Assembly (NCBI GenBank): GCA_018239985.1
Contig: JAFEGK010000019.1
Location: forward strand, 2,368-47,564
Direction of reading: 5' to 3'
Source: Verrucomicrobiota bacterium
GTDB lineage: Bacteria > Chlamydiota > Chlamydiia > Chlamydiales > Rhabdochlamydiaceae
DNA: 45,197 nucleotides
The notes under the pieces were generated by a model. The model did no database searches and was not told the DNA's origin. It saw nothing but the letters and a program-made list of their open reading frames with translations. Below are positions 26,375 to 33,968 of the stretch, in pieces. Both the position numbers and the translations under genes were made by a program. Each line of letters opens with the position of its first letter. Position 1 is the stretch's first letter.

Positions 26375-27928
26375 ATGATCACAGTAGAAGAAGTTTCTCT
26401 GCAATATGGCGATCGGGTCCTCTTCGACGACGTCAATCTAAGCCTTTCGAATAAATACCGGTACATCGTCGTTGGAGCCAATGGAACAGGAAAATCGACC
26501 TTCTTGACCCTCCTCGCTGGAGAGATGACCCCCACCATTGGATCAATCACCCGTGCCAAAGCCTGTCAAATCGGCTGGATGAAACAGGTACTCCATCTCT
26601 ATGACGAGATGCCGATTGTAAACGTGGTCATTTTAGGGCGAGAAGAGCTTTGGGAAGCGCTCCAAGCCAAAGAACAACTACTGCAGCGCCCCCACTGGAC
26701 CGATGAAGATTCCAACCGCCTTGCAAAATTCGAAGAGCGGATCAATCGACTCGGCGGCTACCGCGCAGAAGCTGATGCCGAAGCACTCCTCATCGGCCTA
26801 GGCATTTCCTCAGAAAAACATCGCGAGCCACTCAAGCAATTCTCAGGTGGTTGGAAAATGCGGGTGCTTCTTGCCCAGCTGCTTTTCAATAACCCAGATA
26901 TCCTCCTACTTGATGAGCCGACCAACTACCTCGATATCGACACCATCGCCTGGTTTGAAAAATATTTGATCGACACCTATCAAGGGATGATCATCGCCGT
27001 CTCACACGACCAGCGCTTCCTTGAAAATATCGGTACCTGCGTCCTCGACATCGACTACGGCCAAATCCTCGCCTATCCGGGTACCTATTCCCAGTTCCTC
27101 AATAAAAAAGCCGAAATCGTCGAACAGAAAGAGAAAGAGCATGCGCGCCTCGAAGAGAAAGTGGCCAAGATGGAGCGATTTATTGAGCGTTTTGGCGCAA
27201 AAGCGACAAAAGCTTCCCAAGCCAATGCCCGCAAAAAAATGATCGAGAAGATCGTCTGGCCAGATATCGGCATCTCCTCGCGTCGCAGCCCCCAATTTGG
27301 CTTTGTCCAAAAAACCCGCTCTGGACAAATTCCGATCAAAGCCAAACAGCTTTGCAAAATCTTCGATCCCGACATCCTGATCGGCCCACTCGATCTCGAA
27401 ATTCACCGTGGTGAACGGATTGCGTTCATCGGCAAAAACGGCGGCGGCAAGACGACCATGATCAAAATGCTCACCAGCCAACTGCTCCCCGATGAAGGCT
27501 CCGTCGCTCTTGGCCACCAAGTCGATATCTCGATCTTTCATCAAGAGCACAAACACCTTTTCACCGGAGATGAAACCATTCTAGCCTGGCTCGAAAAAGA
27601 GACCGTTGGCCTCACCGAAGAAAAACGACGACAAATCCTCGGCCGCCTCCTCTTCCGTCCCGAGGACACCAACAAAAAAATCTTCATGCTCAGCGGCGGT
27701 GAAATGGCCCGGCTACTTCTGGCCAAAATCATGCTCGCTGGAGCTAACATCCTCGTCCTCGACGAGCCAACAAACCACCTCGATCTCGAAGCGAAAGAGG
27801 CCCTCGCGAGCGCTCTGATCGCCTTTCCCGGCACCGTGATCTTCGTCAGCCACGACCGCTACTTCATCCAGAAAGTGGCAACCAAGGTGCTGGAGGTCAA
27901 CCGCGACGTCATCAAAGAAGTGAAATAA
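26375..27928 (+). CDS. ABC-F family ATPase
   Basis: A soluble ABC-F protein of 517 aa with two ATPase domains and no membrane segments. Walker A motifs GANGTGKST and GKNGGGKTT, signatures FSGGWKMR and LSGGEMAR, and Walker B LLLDEPTNYLD and LVLDEPTNHLD are all intact. The linker (about 240-290) has the charged helix with ERFGAKATKASQANARKK. Members of this family (EttA, Uup, YbiT) act on the ribosomal E site. The sequence is nearest in feel to YbiT/Uup, but the subgroup is uncertain. It follows pheS with a 2-bp gap. Confidence 0.9.
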   Translation: MITVEEVSLQYGDRVLFDDVNLSLSNKYRYIVVGANGTGKSTFLTLLAGEMTPTIGSITRAKACQIGWMKQVLHLYDEMPIVNVVILGREELWEALQAKEQLLQRPHWTDEDSNRLAKFEERINRLGGYRAEADAEALLIGLGISSEKHREPLKQFSGGWKMRVLLAQLLFNNPDILLLDEPTNYLDIDTIAWFEKYLIDTYQGMIIAVSHDQRFLENIGTCVLDIDYGQILAYPGTYSQFLNKKAEIVEQKEKEHARLEEKVAKMERFIERFGAKATKASQANARKKMIEKIVWPDIGISSRRSPQFGFVQKTRSGQIPIKAKQLCKIFDPDILIGPLDLEIHRGERIAFIGKNGGGKTTMIKMLTSQLLPDEGSVALGHQVDISIFHQEHKHLFTGDETILAWLEKETVGLTEEKRRQILGRLLFRPEDTNKKIFMLSGGEMARLLLAKIMLAGANILVLDEPTNHLDLEAKEALASALIAFPGTVIFVSHDRYFIQKVATKVLEVNRDVIKEVK

Positions 27929-27936
27929 TTTTTTAA

Positions 27937-27965
27937 TCGACATTTTTCAAACGTTATCCTATACT
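27937..27965 (+). promoter_or_regulatory. sigma70-like promoter of the 225-aa orphan gene
   Basis: TCGACA, 17 bp, TATACT, placing the transcription start about 25 bases before the GTG at 27997. It lies just past the ABC-F stop codon. Confidence 0.6.
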
Positions 27966-27996
27966 ATTATGTCTAACTATTAACTTGGAGAACTCA

Positions 27997-28674
27997 GTGT
28001 CAATTCAAACAGAAATTACTTCAACATTCCTTGAGAAAATCCCTTCTTTTGGTTGTAATGGAATCAATTTGCATAAACTTGGATTCGATTCCCCTGGGAG
28101 CCCTTTTCATCATACAGGATTTTCTAATTACTATGGGCTATATGCTGGAGCTTCAGAAGAGTGGAAAACAGTTGGGAATAAACTTCAGACAATCATTGCG
28201 CAAGCCGGAAATGTCATTGACCCAAAAAAACTAGTCCACCATGCCTGGAGAGAGGGGAATCAGATCTGCGAAAGCCTCGAGGTTCATGGAGTTCTAGAAA
28301 AAGTACAAAAATGTTATTCAGGAGAATACCAGGCTCAGTTGCTACAAGAGGTTTGCCAAGATCGACTGATCGACCTGCATCCTCTTGATGCGATTTCCAA
28401 TGGGATTAAAGATCTTAATAAGTTTGCAGCTATTGCAAAAATTTCTGATCAACTGGACAAAGTGAAACAGCTTCCCTTTGTTAAAGAGGTTTCAGAAGAA
28501 TTTGATCGAGTTAATCAACAAGTCCCCGCCGGCATGATTGTTGGCGGTTTGGTCGGTGCTGTATCTCTTTATAAAACTGTGCAGAGTCTCAGAGAAGGCA
28601 AGAAATTAAATGGCCTTGGCTGGACCGCCCTAAGCGTTGCGAGCTTTGCTTTTGCTGCGGGTATGCACAAATAA
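27997..28674 (+). CDS. orphan Cys-motif/hydrophobic-tail protein A, 225 aa
   Basis: Not a recognised family, but clearly related to the two genes at 30147 and 30824. Start GTG 27997 (SIQTEITS) has GGAG six bases upstream. The shared core is at about residues 82-120: AWREGNQICESLEVHG, a KCYSGE block and LLQEVC. The C-terminal 50 residues hold two short hydrophobic segments around a basic loop (GGLVGAVSLYKTVQ, REGKK, then GWTALSVASFAFAAG). This two-segment tail resembles the topology of inclusion-membrane proteins, which is an inference only. It ends in a hairpin terminator. Confidence 0.8.
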   Translation: MSIQTEITSTFLEKIPSFGCNGINLHKLGFDSPGSPFHHTGFSNYYGLYAGASEEWKTVGNKLQTIIAQAGNVIDPKKLVHHAWREGNQICESLEVHGVLEKVQKCYSGEYQAQLLQEVCQDRLIDLHPLDAISNGIKDLNKFAAIAKISDQLDKVKQLPFVKEVSEEFDRVNQQVPAGMIVGGLVGAVSLYKTVQSLREGKKLNGLGWTALSVASFAFAAGMHK

Positions 28675-28697
28675 ACTCAAAAATTGATTTTTGAGTT
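28674..28697 (+). terminator. hairpin terminator after protein A gene
   Basis: A 10-bp perfect stem (28674-28683 with 28688-28697, loop TTGA) starts at the last base of the stop codon. The T-rich second arm gives it a terminator-like character. Confidence 0.65.
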
Positions 28698-28698
28698 G

Positions 28699-28770
28699 GA
28701 GACTGTCCACAAACTCTTGTTCGTCGATTTTCGGGAATTATTTTGGCCGATTTTCAATTCAAATTTTGGG
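28699..28770. repeat. dispersed repeat, family A, copy 2
   Basis: Complement of the 1-71 repeat with diverged centre. The stretch 28771-28929 beyond it holds no gene that I can support; it contains an imperfect inverted repeat around 28793-28850 (CGAACAATG and CATTGTCG). Confidence 0.7.
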
Positions 28771-28929
28771 TCTTTGCTCCCACCTTGTTTTCGAACAATG
28801 TCGCTTGCTCCAGACTTCAAAATTTGTAGCACCGCATTGTCGAATTTCCGATTTTTCAAGTTATTTTGGTATCAGCTGTTGCAAAAAGACTGAAATAATT
28901 CATTGTAGTATGACGTATGGGGATTTTTG

Positions 28930-29211
28930 GTGCCGACAGTTTGTATAATAGGTCCATACCGGTTTTATTTTTATAGCCCTGAGCCGAATGAACCGCCACA
29001 TATCCATATTGATAGAGATGGTTCTTCGGCAAAATTTTGGATCGAGGAAATATCACTAGCGCGGAATGTAGGTTTTAGAGGGTGTCTTCAAATTCTGTTC
29101 CACTCTCATGGTATCCAAAACTCCTTAAGGCCACGTCAAAAGAGCGATCTAATTGGGAAATCTGTGGAGGTGGGTATGGGATTCATTGGCCAGATATTGA
29201 TGAAGATTTAA
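28930..29211 (+). pseudogene. DUF4160 domain fragment, C-terminally frameshifted
   Basis: Residues 1-50 match DUF4160, a small protein often encoded next to a DUF2442 partner: YRFYFYSPEPNEPPHIHIDR, then AKFWIEEISLARNVGFRG. Past about 29081 the frame reads unrelated sequence, while the +1 frame continues with DUF2442 residues. The DUF4160 C-terminal helix and the DUF2442 N-terminus are deleted. Start GTG 28930 is the nearest to the family N-terminus. Confidence 0.75.
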
Positions 29212-29345
29212 GCACGGAAGGATTGCTTCGAGGAGCTCCTGCCCCTTCTGCTGGGAAAGTAAAGTCAATGAAAAAGTCAAATAGACCAAAAACTGTTCGA
29301 TCGATCAAACGATCACGATCAAAAACTAGAACATCGTCTAACTGA
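29082..29345 (+). pseudogene. DUF2442 domain fragment
   Basis: The first 55 residues match the conserved DUF2442 C-terminal half: VPLSWYPKLLKATSKERSNW, then GGGYGIHWPDIDEDLSTEGLL. The N-terminal beta strands are missing, and the reading frame is fused out of phase to the preceding DUF4160 fragment. The tail (Lys/Arg/Ser-rich) is normal for the family. It is a relic of a two-gene module. Confidence 0.75.
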
Positions 29346-29432
29346 TCACCCATAATAATCTTCAGCCGCCGCGATTTCATCCTTTCTCGAAGAAGATCCG
29401 GCCCCTAAGTGTCGGGTTAATAAAGCCTGGGT

Positions 29433-30002
29433 TCACTCTAAAGAAAAACCCCAAAAGGCCTTATCACTTTCCCATTCTTGTTTGGCCTCCTTAAGCCCTT
29501 CTAGACCTGTTTTATCAGTGTATAAAATAAAGGGAAGCCGTGATTTTATTTCATTTAAACAAAGATCAGGATCAAGTAGGAACTTTTCTGCCTTATTGAA
29601 AAGCTCCTCCAGACTCATGTCTGCTAAATTAAGTGGCTGCGAATCATCTGTTGAACTGTTAAATAGATCTCTGAGATCAATGTCATCTGGATTTAAATTA
29701 TAATTATCAAAAAAATTGTCTTCAAAAAGTAATGTGGTACTTGGATCTAAAAGGAAATCAAAATCTGACTCTGTCCCATTGTCGGTCAAGTTCAAAACAG
29801 GTGGCGTCTCCTTCGCCCGCTTAGAATCTCCTTCATTTTCACCAAGAGCTGCATTGTTAAACGCACACTCCTCAACGGCTTGAGCACTATTGAACAATGG
29901 ACTTTCTTTACCTACTGTAACAAATTTTCCTGGTTTATTCTCCTCGACTAATTCCCAATCACGTTCGAGCCGCTTCCCTGTAGGATTAATATTATAACTC
30001 AT
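29433..30002 (-). CDS. orphan acidic protein, 189 aa
   Basis: No family recognised. The protein is strongly acidic and Asn/Asp/Leu-rich, with no hydrophobic segment or signal. The middle (about 75-140) has repeated short Asp-Leu patterns (FDFLLDPSTT, DIDLRDLFN, MSLEELFNKAEKFLLDPDL). ATG 30002 (MSYNINPTG) is preferred because AAGGGA lies nine bases upstream; an ATG at 30011 is directly next to that site. It stands alone on the minus strand, divergent from the gene at 30147. Confidence 0.72.
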   Translation of the reverse strand: MSYNINPTGKRLERDWELVEENKPGKFVTVGKESPLFNSAQAVEECAFNNAALGENEGDSKRAKETPPVLNLTDNGTESDFDFLLDPSTTLLFEDNFFDNYNLNPDDIDLRDLFNSSTDDSQPLNLADMSLEELFNKAEKFLLDPDLCLNEIKSRLPFILYTDKTGLEGLKEAKQEWESDKAFWGFSLE

Positions 30003-30035
30003 TTTATACATCCCTTATAATGTTTTAATAACATT

Positions 30036-30065
30036 ATTATACAATAAAAATTGATAAAAAGTCAA
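30036..30065 (-). promoter_or_regulatory. sigma70-like promoter of the acidic protein gene
   Basis: The minus strand reads TTGACT, 18 bp, TATAAT. Confidence 0.6.
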
Positions 30066-30111
30066 AATATTGAGATGCGGATGTTGCACTAATGTTAATT
30101 AATTATTTTAA

Positions 30112-30140
30112 TTGACTTTTAAGTAATTTATCATTATTAT
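30112..30140 (+). promoter_or_regulatory. sigma70-like promoter of the 30147 operon
   Basis: TTGACT, 17 bp, TATTAT. The -10 box ends six bases before ATG 30147, so the predicted transcript starts at the initiation codon. It is divergent from the promoter at 30036-30065. Confidence 0.6.
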
Positions 30141-30146
30141 TTAATA

Positions 30147-30812
30147 ATGATAAATGTTAATTATAATAATTATTTAGATTTTGATGTTCCTGCATCGTTT
30201 AATCGGGTTTGTCCAACTTTCGTGGTGAAAGAGGTTGTTGAGAGAGCCCGCGTTCTTTTTTCACGCATCTTAACCCCTGGAAGTGCATCGACCACATTCA
30301 AGATAGCAGAGAAAACAGTTGAATCAGTCCGACGTTGTCTCCCGGATGATTCTTGCTTTGACATTGAGTCAACGTCCATTTTGGAGCGGCTTGTCGAAGA
30401 GGGGAGGGAGATTGCAAATACGACAGCGTTTATGACGAGGGTGATTCCGATCAAGAGTAATACTCTCTATGATGTCCTATTTGGCTCTCCCTACAAGATG
30501 ACCCATCAGGTATCGAGAAATGTCGGGAAAATTTGTGAAACTCTTATGAACCATGCTGAAGAGGTGCTTGCACGAAAGTGTTACGAGGGGCCCTTTGATG
30601 GTCGTCTTGTGTCAAAAGTTTGTACTTTTACTGGAGAAAAAATCGAGCCAGGCCAGTATACTATCGCCCCTAGTCATATTTTAGCAGGGATGATGGGCCT
30701 TTTCTGTCTCTATAAAGCGGGACGGGCTTATCATAGTGGAAGAAAAATGGCTTTGGCATGGGGCATCTTGAGTGTCGCTGCCGCTATAGCCCCGAGCTAT
30801 CTACCGAAATAG
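30147..30812 (+). CDS. orphan Cys-motif/hydrophobic-tail protein B, 221 aa
   Basis: Paralogue of the proteins at 27997 and 30824. The shared core is at about residues 125-155 (GKICETLMNHAEEVLARKCYEG, then LVSKVCTF), and the C-terminal 45 residues again carry two hydrophobic segments with a basic loop (LAGMMGLFCLYKAGRAY, SGRK, LAWGILSVAAAIAPSY). There is no Shine-Dalgarno sequence, and the promoter lies directly at the ATG, suggesting a leaderless message. It is the first gene of a run with protein C and a CPBP protease on the same strand. Confidence 0.78.
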   Translation: MINVNYNNYLDFDVPASFNRVCPTFVVKEVVERARVLFSRILTPGSASTTFKIAEKTVESVRRCLPDDSCFDIESTSILERLVEEGREIANTTAFMTRVIPIKSNTLYDVLFGSPYKMTHQVSRNVGKICETLMNHAEEVLARKCYEGPFDGRLVSKVCTFTGEKIEPGQYTIAPSHILAGMMGLFCLYKAGRAYHSGRKMALAWGILSVAAAIAPSYLPK

Positions 30813-30823
30813 GAGAAAATCAG

Positions 30824-31651
30824 ATGACTTTTGCCATTTCTGACACAATCAGACAATATCTGCCAAATTGTCCTGCGAACATGGTCAGTGAAATTTTACC
30901 CCTTGCAAAGGATTTATATAATCAAAAAGAGTGCGCACAATTGAGTTCTAATTCTTTCCTTTATGGTCACGGGACAAGGCTTTCGTACGACATCCTTGCT
31001 CAATTTAGAAGTAATGCAACCGATTATCTCATTGAACCCGAGCTACCCGCTGAATTAGCAGAGTCGATGGAACCCTCAGATGATAATCTAATGAAAATCA
31101 TGGAATTCGCTCTCAAAGCAAAATTTTTGCCTGGTCTGCCTAAGAATGGGATCAAAGTGGTTATTGATGATGGAACCGACAAGATGAAAGGGGTAGTTGA
31201 TAAATGCTGGAATCAAATCGCAAAGAGTTGCAGCTATTTGGAGTCTCTAGGTAAAGAAGCGATTACTGGATGTGTTTATGAACAAGCACCAAGGTGCGAA
31301 AATTTATCGCCAAAGACGGAAATGGTCTATAAAGCCTGGTTAAAAGGGACAGAGTTTTGTGAAGGTCTTGAAGCCAACGGCTCGATTGAAAGTGTTGAAA
31401 GGTGCTTTCAGCCAGTTGGAGAACTGACGCAATTGCCATTGCTCTCAGAAGTTTGTACTTGGGATCCCCCAAAGTATGTCCGAAATAGTGGTCTATTGCC
31501 TGCCATAGAGCGATTGACCTTCTTGACCGCCACAGTTGGTACGGCCTATTTTGCCTATCAACAGTTCCGTAAACACGGGCTTTGCAAAACCGGGGTTGGT
31601 TTATCCGCTCTTAGTCTAGGATGTTTTGCTCTTTTCGTTAATTCTAGCTAA
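30824..31651 (+). CDS. orphan Cys-motif/hydrophobic-tail protein C, 275 aa
   Basis: Paralogue of proteins A and B and the longest of the three. ATG 30824 (MTFAISDTI) has AGGAG eight bases upstream; an earlier in-frame start lies inside gene B. The core is closest to protein A: KAWLKGTEFCEGLEANGSIE, then ERCF and LLSEVCTW. The tail is again two hydrophobic stretches with a basic loop (LTATVGTAYFAYQQF, RKHG, VGLSALSLGCFALFV). It starts 11 bp after gene B and ends 15 bp before the protease gene, so the three are probably one operon. Confidence 0.8.
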   Translation: MTFAISDTIRQYLPNCPANMVSEILPLAKDLYNQKECAQLSSNSFLYGHGTRLSYDILAQFRSNATDYLIEPELPAELAESMEPSDDNLMKIMEFALKAKFLPGLPKNGIKVVIDDGTDKMKGVVDKCWNQIAKSCSYLESLGKEAITGCVYEQAPRCENLSPKTEMVYKAWLKGTEFCEGLEANGSIESVERCFQPVGELTQLPLLSEVCTWDPPKYVRNSGLLPAIERLTFLTATVGTAYFAYQQFRKHGLCKTGVGLSALSLGCFALFVNSS

Positions 31652-31666
31652 TAAATGAGGTTAAAA

Positions 31667-32383
31667 ATGAATATTTCAAAATATGTTTCAGATTTTAAAA
31701 AAGGGTTAACGTACGGAGTGCCTGCTGTCGTGTCCTGTGCGACAGCGATAACCGTCGTGGGCCAACTTTTGGGTGCTACTAAAATCAACACAATTGGACT
31801 TCTATTTCGCGATTTCCAAACCCATTTCGCACCACCGTTTGGGGCATTTTTGCCTGATAACTCAGAGCCCCTTCGTTTTGCTATTTTAGCAGGGATCTTG
31901 ACTACACAAAATATTATTCCACCTCTCATCGAAGAAGTGGCATTTCGCTGGCTACTACAAGATAAAATCCTCTCCTTCTTCACACCACGGACAAATCCTT
32001 CCGCGAAGAGAGTAATAGTAAAGGCTCCCGTTAAAAATAGTCCCGCTCCTTTTCTGACTAAAGGGCAAATGCTTCGGATTGGAATCGTCGCAGCTCTATT
32101 TGGATTTTGCCATTATGCAATTCCTGGAAATTTTTCGAGCAGTCAATTCATGACCAAGGAGGAACTTGGTTATGAATCACGTTTTGCATCTATTCATAGT
32201 CTCGGTGCTGGAATTGCCTATGGAATTCTCTATGAAAAATTTGGCCTAGCAGCTGCGATCGGTGCCCATTACATTTGGAATTACTCGTATGACTTATGGA
32301 GATTCTATAACTGGAAAACGTTAACAAGTGAGCAATGGGCTTCTCTTATCGTCTCAAAGAAAATCCAGCTCATCGATAGATAA
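31667..32383 (+). CDS. CPBP-family intramembrane metalloprotease
   Basis: A membrane protein of 238 aa of the CPBP (Abi/CAAX protease-like) family, which cleaves or processes membrane proteins. The catalytic motifs are present: EEVAFRW (EExxxR), FGFCHYAIP (FxxxH), HSLGAGIAYGILYEKFG and HYIWNYSYD (HxxxN/D). Start ATG 31667 has GAGG upstream; an ATG at 31655 is also in frame. It follows protein C in the same operon. CPBP proteases elsewhere mature or protect against small secreted peptides, so the two upstream proteins are candidate substrates (inference). Confidence 0.88.
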   Translation: MNISKYVSDFKKGLTYGVPAVVSCATAITVVGQLLGATKINTIGLLFRDFQTHFAPPFGAFLPDNSEPLRFAILAGILTTQNIIPPLIEEVAFRWLLQDKILSFFTPRTNPSAKRVIVKAPVKNSPAPFLTKGQMLRIGIVAALFGFCHYAIPGNFSSSQFMTKEELGYESRFASIHSLGAGIAYGILYEKFGLAAAIGAHYIWNYSYDLWRFYNWKTLTSEQWASLIVSKKIQLIDR

Positions 32384-32411
32384 ATGTTTGTTTTGTTAAT
32401 ATGGAGGTCAT

Positions 32412-32513
32412 ATGTCGATAGGAAATACATTTGAATTATACCGAAACAACCTGAAGAATCGGTTTTTGGCTGCGCCGGCATCCTGGATTTCGAATCCGCC
32501 TGGTTGCCATTGA
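32412..32513 (+). pseudogene. gene stub ended by a family B repeat, 33 codons
   Basis: A short reading frame (MSIGNTFELYR at its start) has a strong GGAGG ribosome site four bases upstream. From about codon 9 it runs inside the half copy of the family B palindrome and soon stops. The N-terminus resembles the starts of other local orphans (MSI...). It is best read as the 5' end of a gene cut by the repeat, though a real short peptide is possible. Confidence 0.45.
32437..32502. repeat. palindromic element, family B, half copy
   Basis: 66 bases that match the complement of the right half of the 17506-17676 element with about three mismatches. The matching left half is absent. Confidence 0.88.
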
Positions 32514-32555
32514 TGGTTTTTCCTTTACTTTTCTGCAAAAAAACTAGTTCGATAT

Positions 32556-32588
32556 AATACCGCTCTTCAAATTTTCAAGAGTGGTATT
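32556..32588 (-). terminator. terminator of the AAA+ ATPase gene
   Basis: Arms 32556-32567 and 32577-32588 form a 12-bp stem with one G:T pair, 8 bp past the stop. On the minus strand a T run follows about ten bases later (complement of 32537-32543). Confidence 0.65.
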
Positions 32589-32595
32589 GAGGCGA

Positions 32596-33777
32596 TTATT
32601 TTATCTTCGGAATCGCACGGATCATGAATTCATCAAATAGAGGAACAGTGAAGGCAATTTCGCCGTGCGCCGGGCTGTAAATCATCCCCTTTTTGATTAG
32701 TTTTGACCGAACTGGTGCAAGGCTTGTAATTTTTTGATGCAAGACCTCAGCTATATCCCCAGTTCTATGTAATCCTGGGCCTAGTTCTGCCATTGCCCTT
32801 AAGAAGGACTTTTCACTAGGGATAAGACGATCAAAGCGGACGCGAAAAAAATTTTTATCTAACCGACCGATTACAGATTTGGTCGCAAATCGGACATCTT
32901 CAAGCGTAATCGGGCTTTCTTTCGCATGAAACCACGATTGGTAACCCCATTCTTGAAGAAAATATGGATACCCCTTGGTCATTCTATAGATTTCTGCCAA
33001 AGCGCTTGGTTCAAATTCTGCCCCTTCTTCTCGTGCAGGATCATTAAGTGCTTTTGATGTCTCAGATTCAGAAAGTGCTCCGATATCAGGAAAGTTAAGA
33101 AGTCTTTCAGCATAAGATTTTGATTGACCTGCTAACCCAGGCAATATTGGCAATCCAGCACCTAATATAACTAGCGGTAGGCATCGTTGTTGAATTTTGT
33201 GCATAGCCATAATCAAGGCACCCAATTCAATTAATGATAAATACTGAATTTCATCGATAAAAATTGCGATTGCACTATTGGACTCTTCTGCAGCTTCACC
33301 TAAAGCAACAAAAAGATTGGGCAGATCGATTTCCAGATCACCACTATCTGCCGTTCCACGCTCAGGCTCAATATCTAGACCAATGGTTACATCGTTCACC
33401 GTCACTTTAAGACCGGAAACGAAACCTCGCAGAATTGAGAAACATCGTCTGATCTTATTTGTGATACTGGCCATTCGGTCCATTTCAAATAGTAGTTTCC
33501 AGAGGTGGGGTACAATCAATGCGCCTAGACTTTTGCCTTCATGTGCTTCAATGAAAATAGTCCGATACCCTTCTTCCCTTGCTTTTTGCTCAATCACATT
33601 TAGTAGAACAGTTTTTCCCACTCCTCTCAAGCCAGTAAGAAGCATACTTTTTTCATGACGTTTTCTCTTTATTCTTCCTAAGAGTAATAAAGCTTCTTCA
33701 ACAATAGGATCTCTTCCGACTAGTTCAGGGGGTGGCGCTCCAGCACCAGGTGAAAATGGATTTCTATATGGATACAT
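32596..33777 (-). CDS. AAA+ ATPase with C-terminal winged-helix segment
   Basis: A STAND/ORC-like AAA+ ATPase of 393 aa, a family widely spread by horizontal transfer and of unsettled function. Walker A is LLTGLRGVGKTVLL (about 45-58) and Walker B is IAIFIDEIQYL. A sensor region (VILGAGLPILPGL) and lid helices follow. The last 60 residues look like a winged helix (TGDIAEVLHQ, VRSKLIKKGMI, FTVPLFDEFMI). It has its own terminator. Two palindromes with identical half sites lie immediately upstream, so self-repression through the winged helix is plausible (inference). Confidence 0.85.
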   Translation of the reverse strand: MYPYRNPFSPGAGAPPPELVGRDPIVEEALLLLGRIKRKRHEKSMLLTGLRGVGKTVLLNVIEQKAREEGYRTIFIEAHEGKSLGALIVPHLWKLLFEMDRMASITNKIRRCFSILRGFVSGLKVTVNDVTIGLDIEPERGTADSGDLEIDLPNLFVALGEAAEESNSAIAIFIDEIQYLSLIELGALIMAMHKIQQRCLPLVILGAGLPILPGLAGQSKSYAERLLNFPDIGALSESETSKALNDPAREEGAEFEPSALAEIYRMTKGYPYFLQEWGYQSWFHAKESPITLEDVRFATKSVIGRLDKNFFRVRFDRLIPSEKSFLRAMAELGPGLHRTGDIAEVLHQKITSLAPVRSKLIKKGMIYSPAHGEIAFTVPLFDEFMIRAIPKIK

Positions 33778-33788
33778 GATTTATACCT

Positions 33789-33834
33789 ATTTATACCCAT
33801 TTATACTCGATTTTAGGTATAAATGGGTATAAAT
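33789..33834. promoter_or_regulatory. palindromic operator candidate 1
   Basis: Arms 33789-33807 and 33816-33834 (19 bp, one G:T) enclose an 8-base loop. Each arm contains 10-bp-spaced TTATACC-type units, and 33781-33810 holds three such units in tandem. It starts 12 bp upstream of the AAA+ start codon. Confidence 0.7.
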
Positions 33835-33914
33835 TTCGACTACAACTTTGTAATATGCTCAATGTTATACGGTTATGAAAAAAAATGAATCGGAAAATTT
33901 TGAATTCAAATGGG

Positions 33915-33962
33915 AATTTATACCCATTTATGCCTGAAATCGGGTATAAATGGGTATAAATT
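33915..33962. promoter_or_regulatory. palindromic operator candidate 2
   Basis: Arms 33915-33934 and 33943-33962 (20 bp, one mismatch) carry the same TATACCCATTTAT half site as operator 1, about 80 bp away. It ends 6 bp before the MFS gene stop codon. Confidence 0.7.
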
Positions 33963-33968
33963 GACTCT

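Noticed and set aside
26375-27928. Membrane ABC transporter
   Set aside because: Two ATPase domains in one chain, no membrane segments and no permease gene nearby fit the ABC-F group instead.
33781-33962. CRISPR array
   Set aside because: Only two palindromic blocks with tandem 10-bp units; there are no regular spacers and no cas genes.
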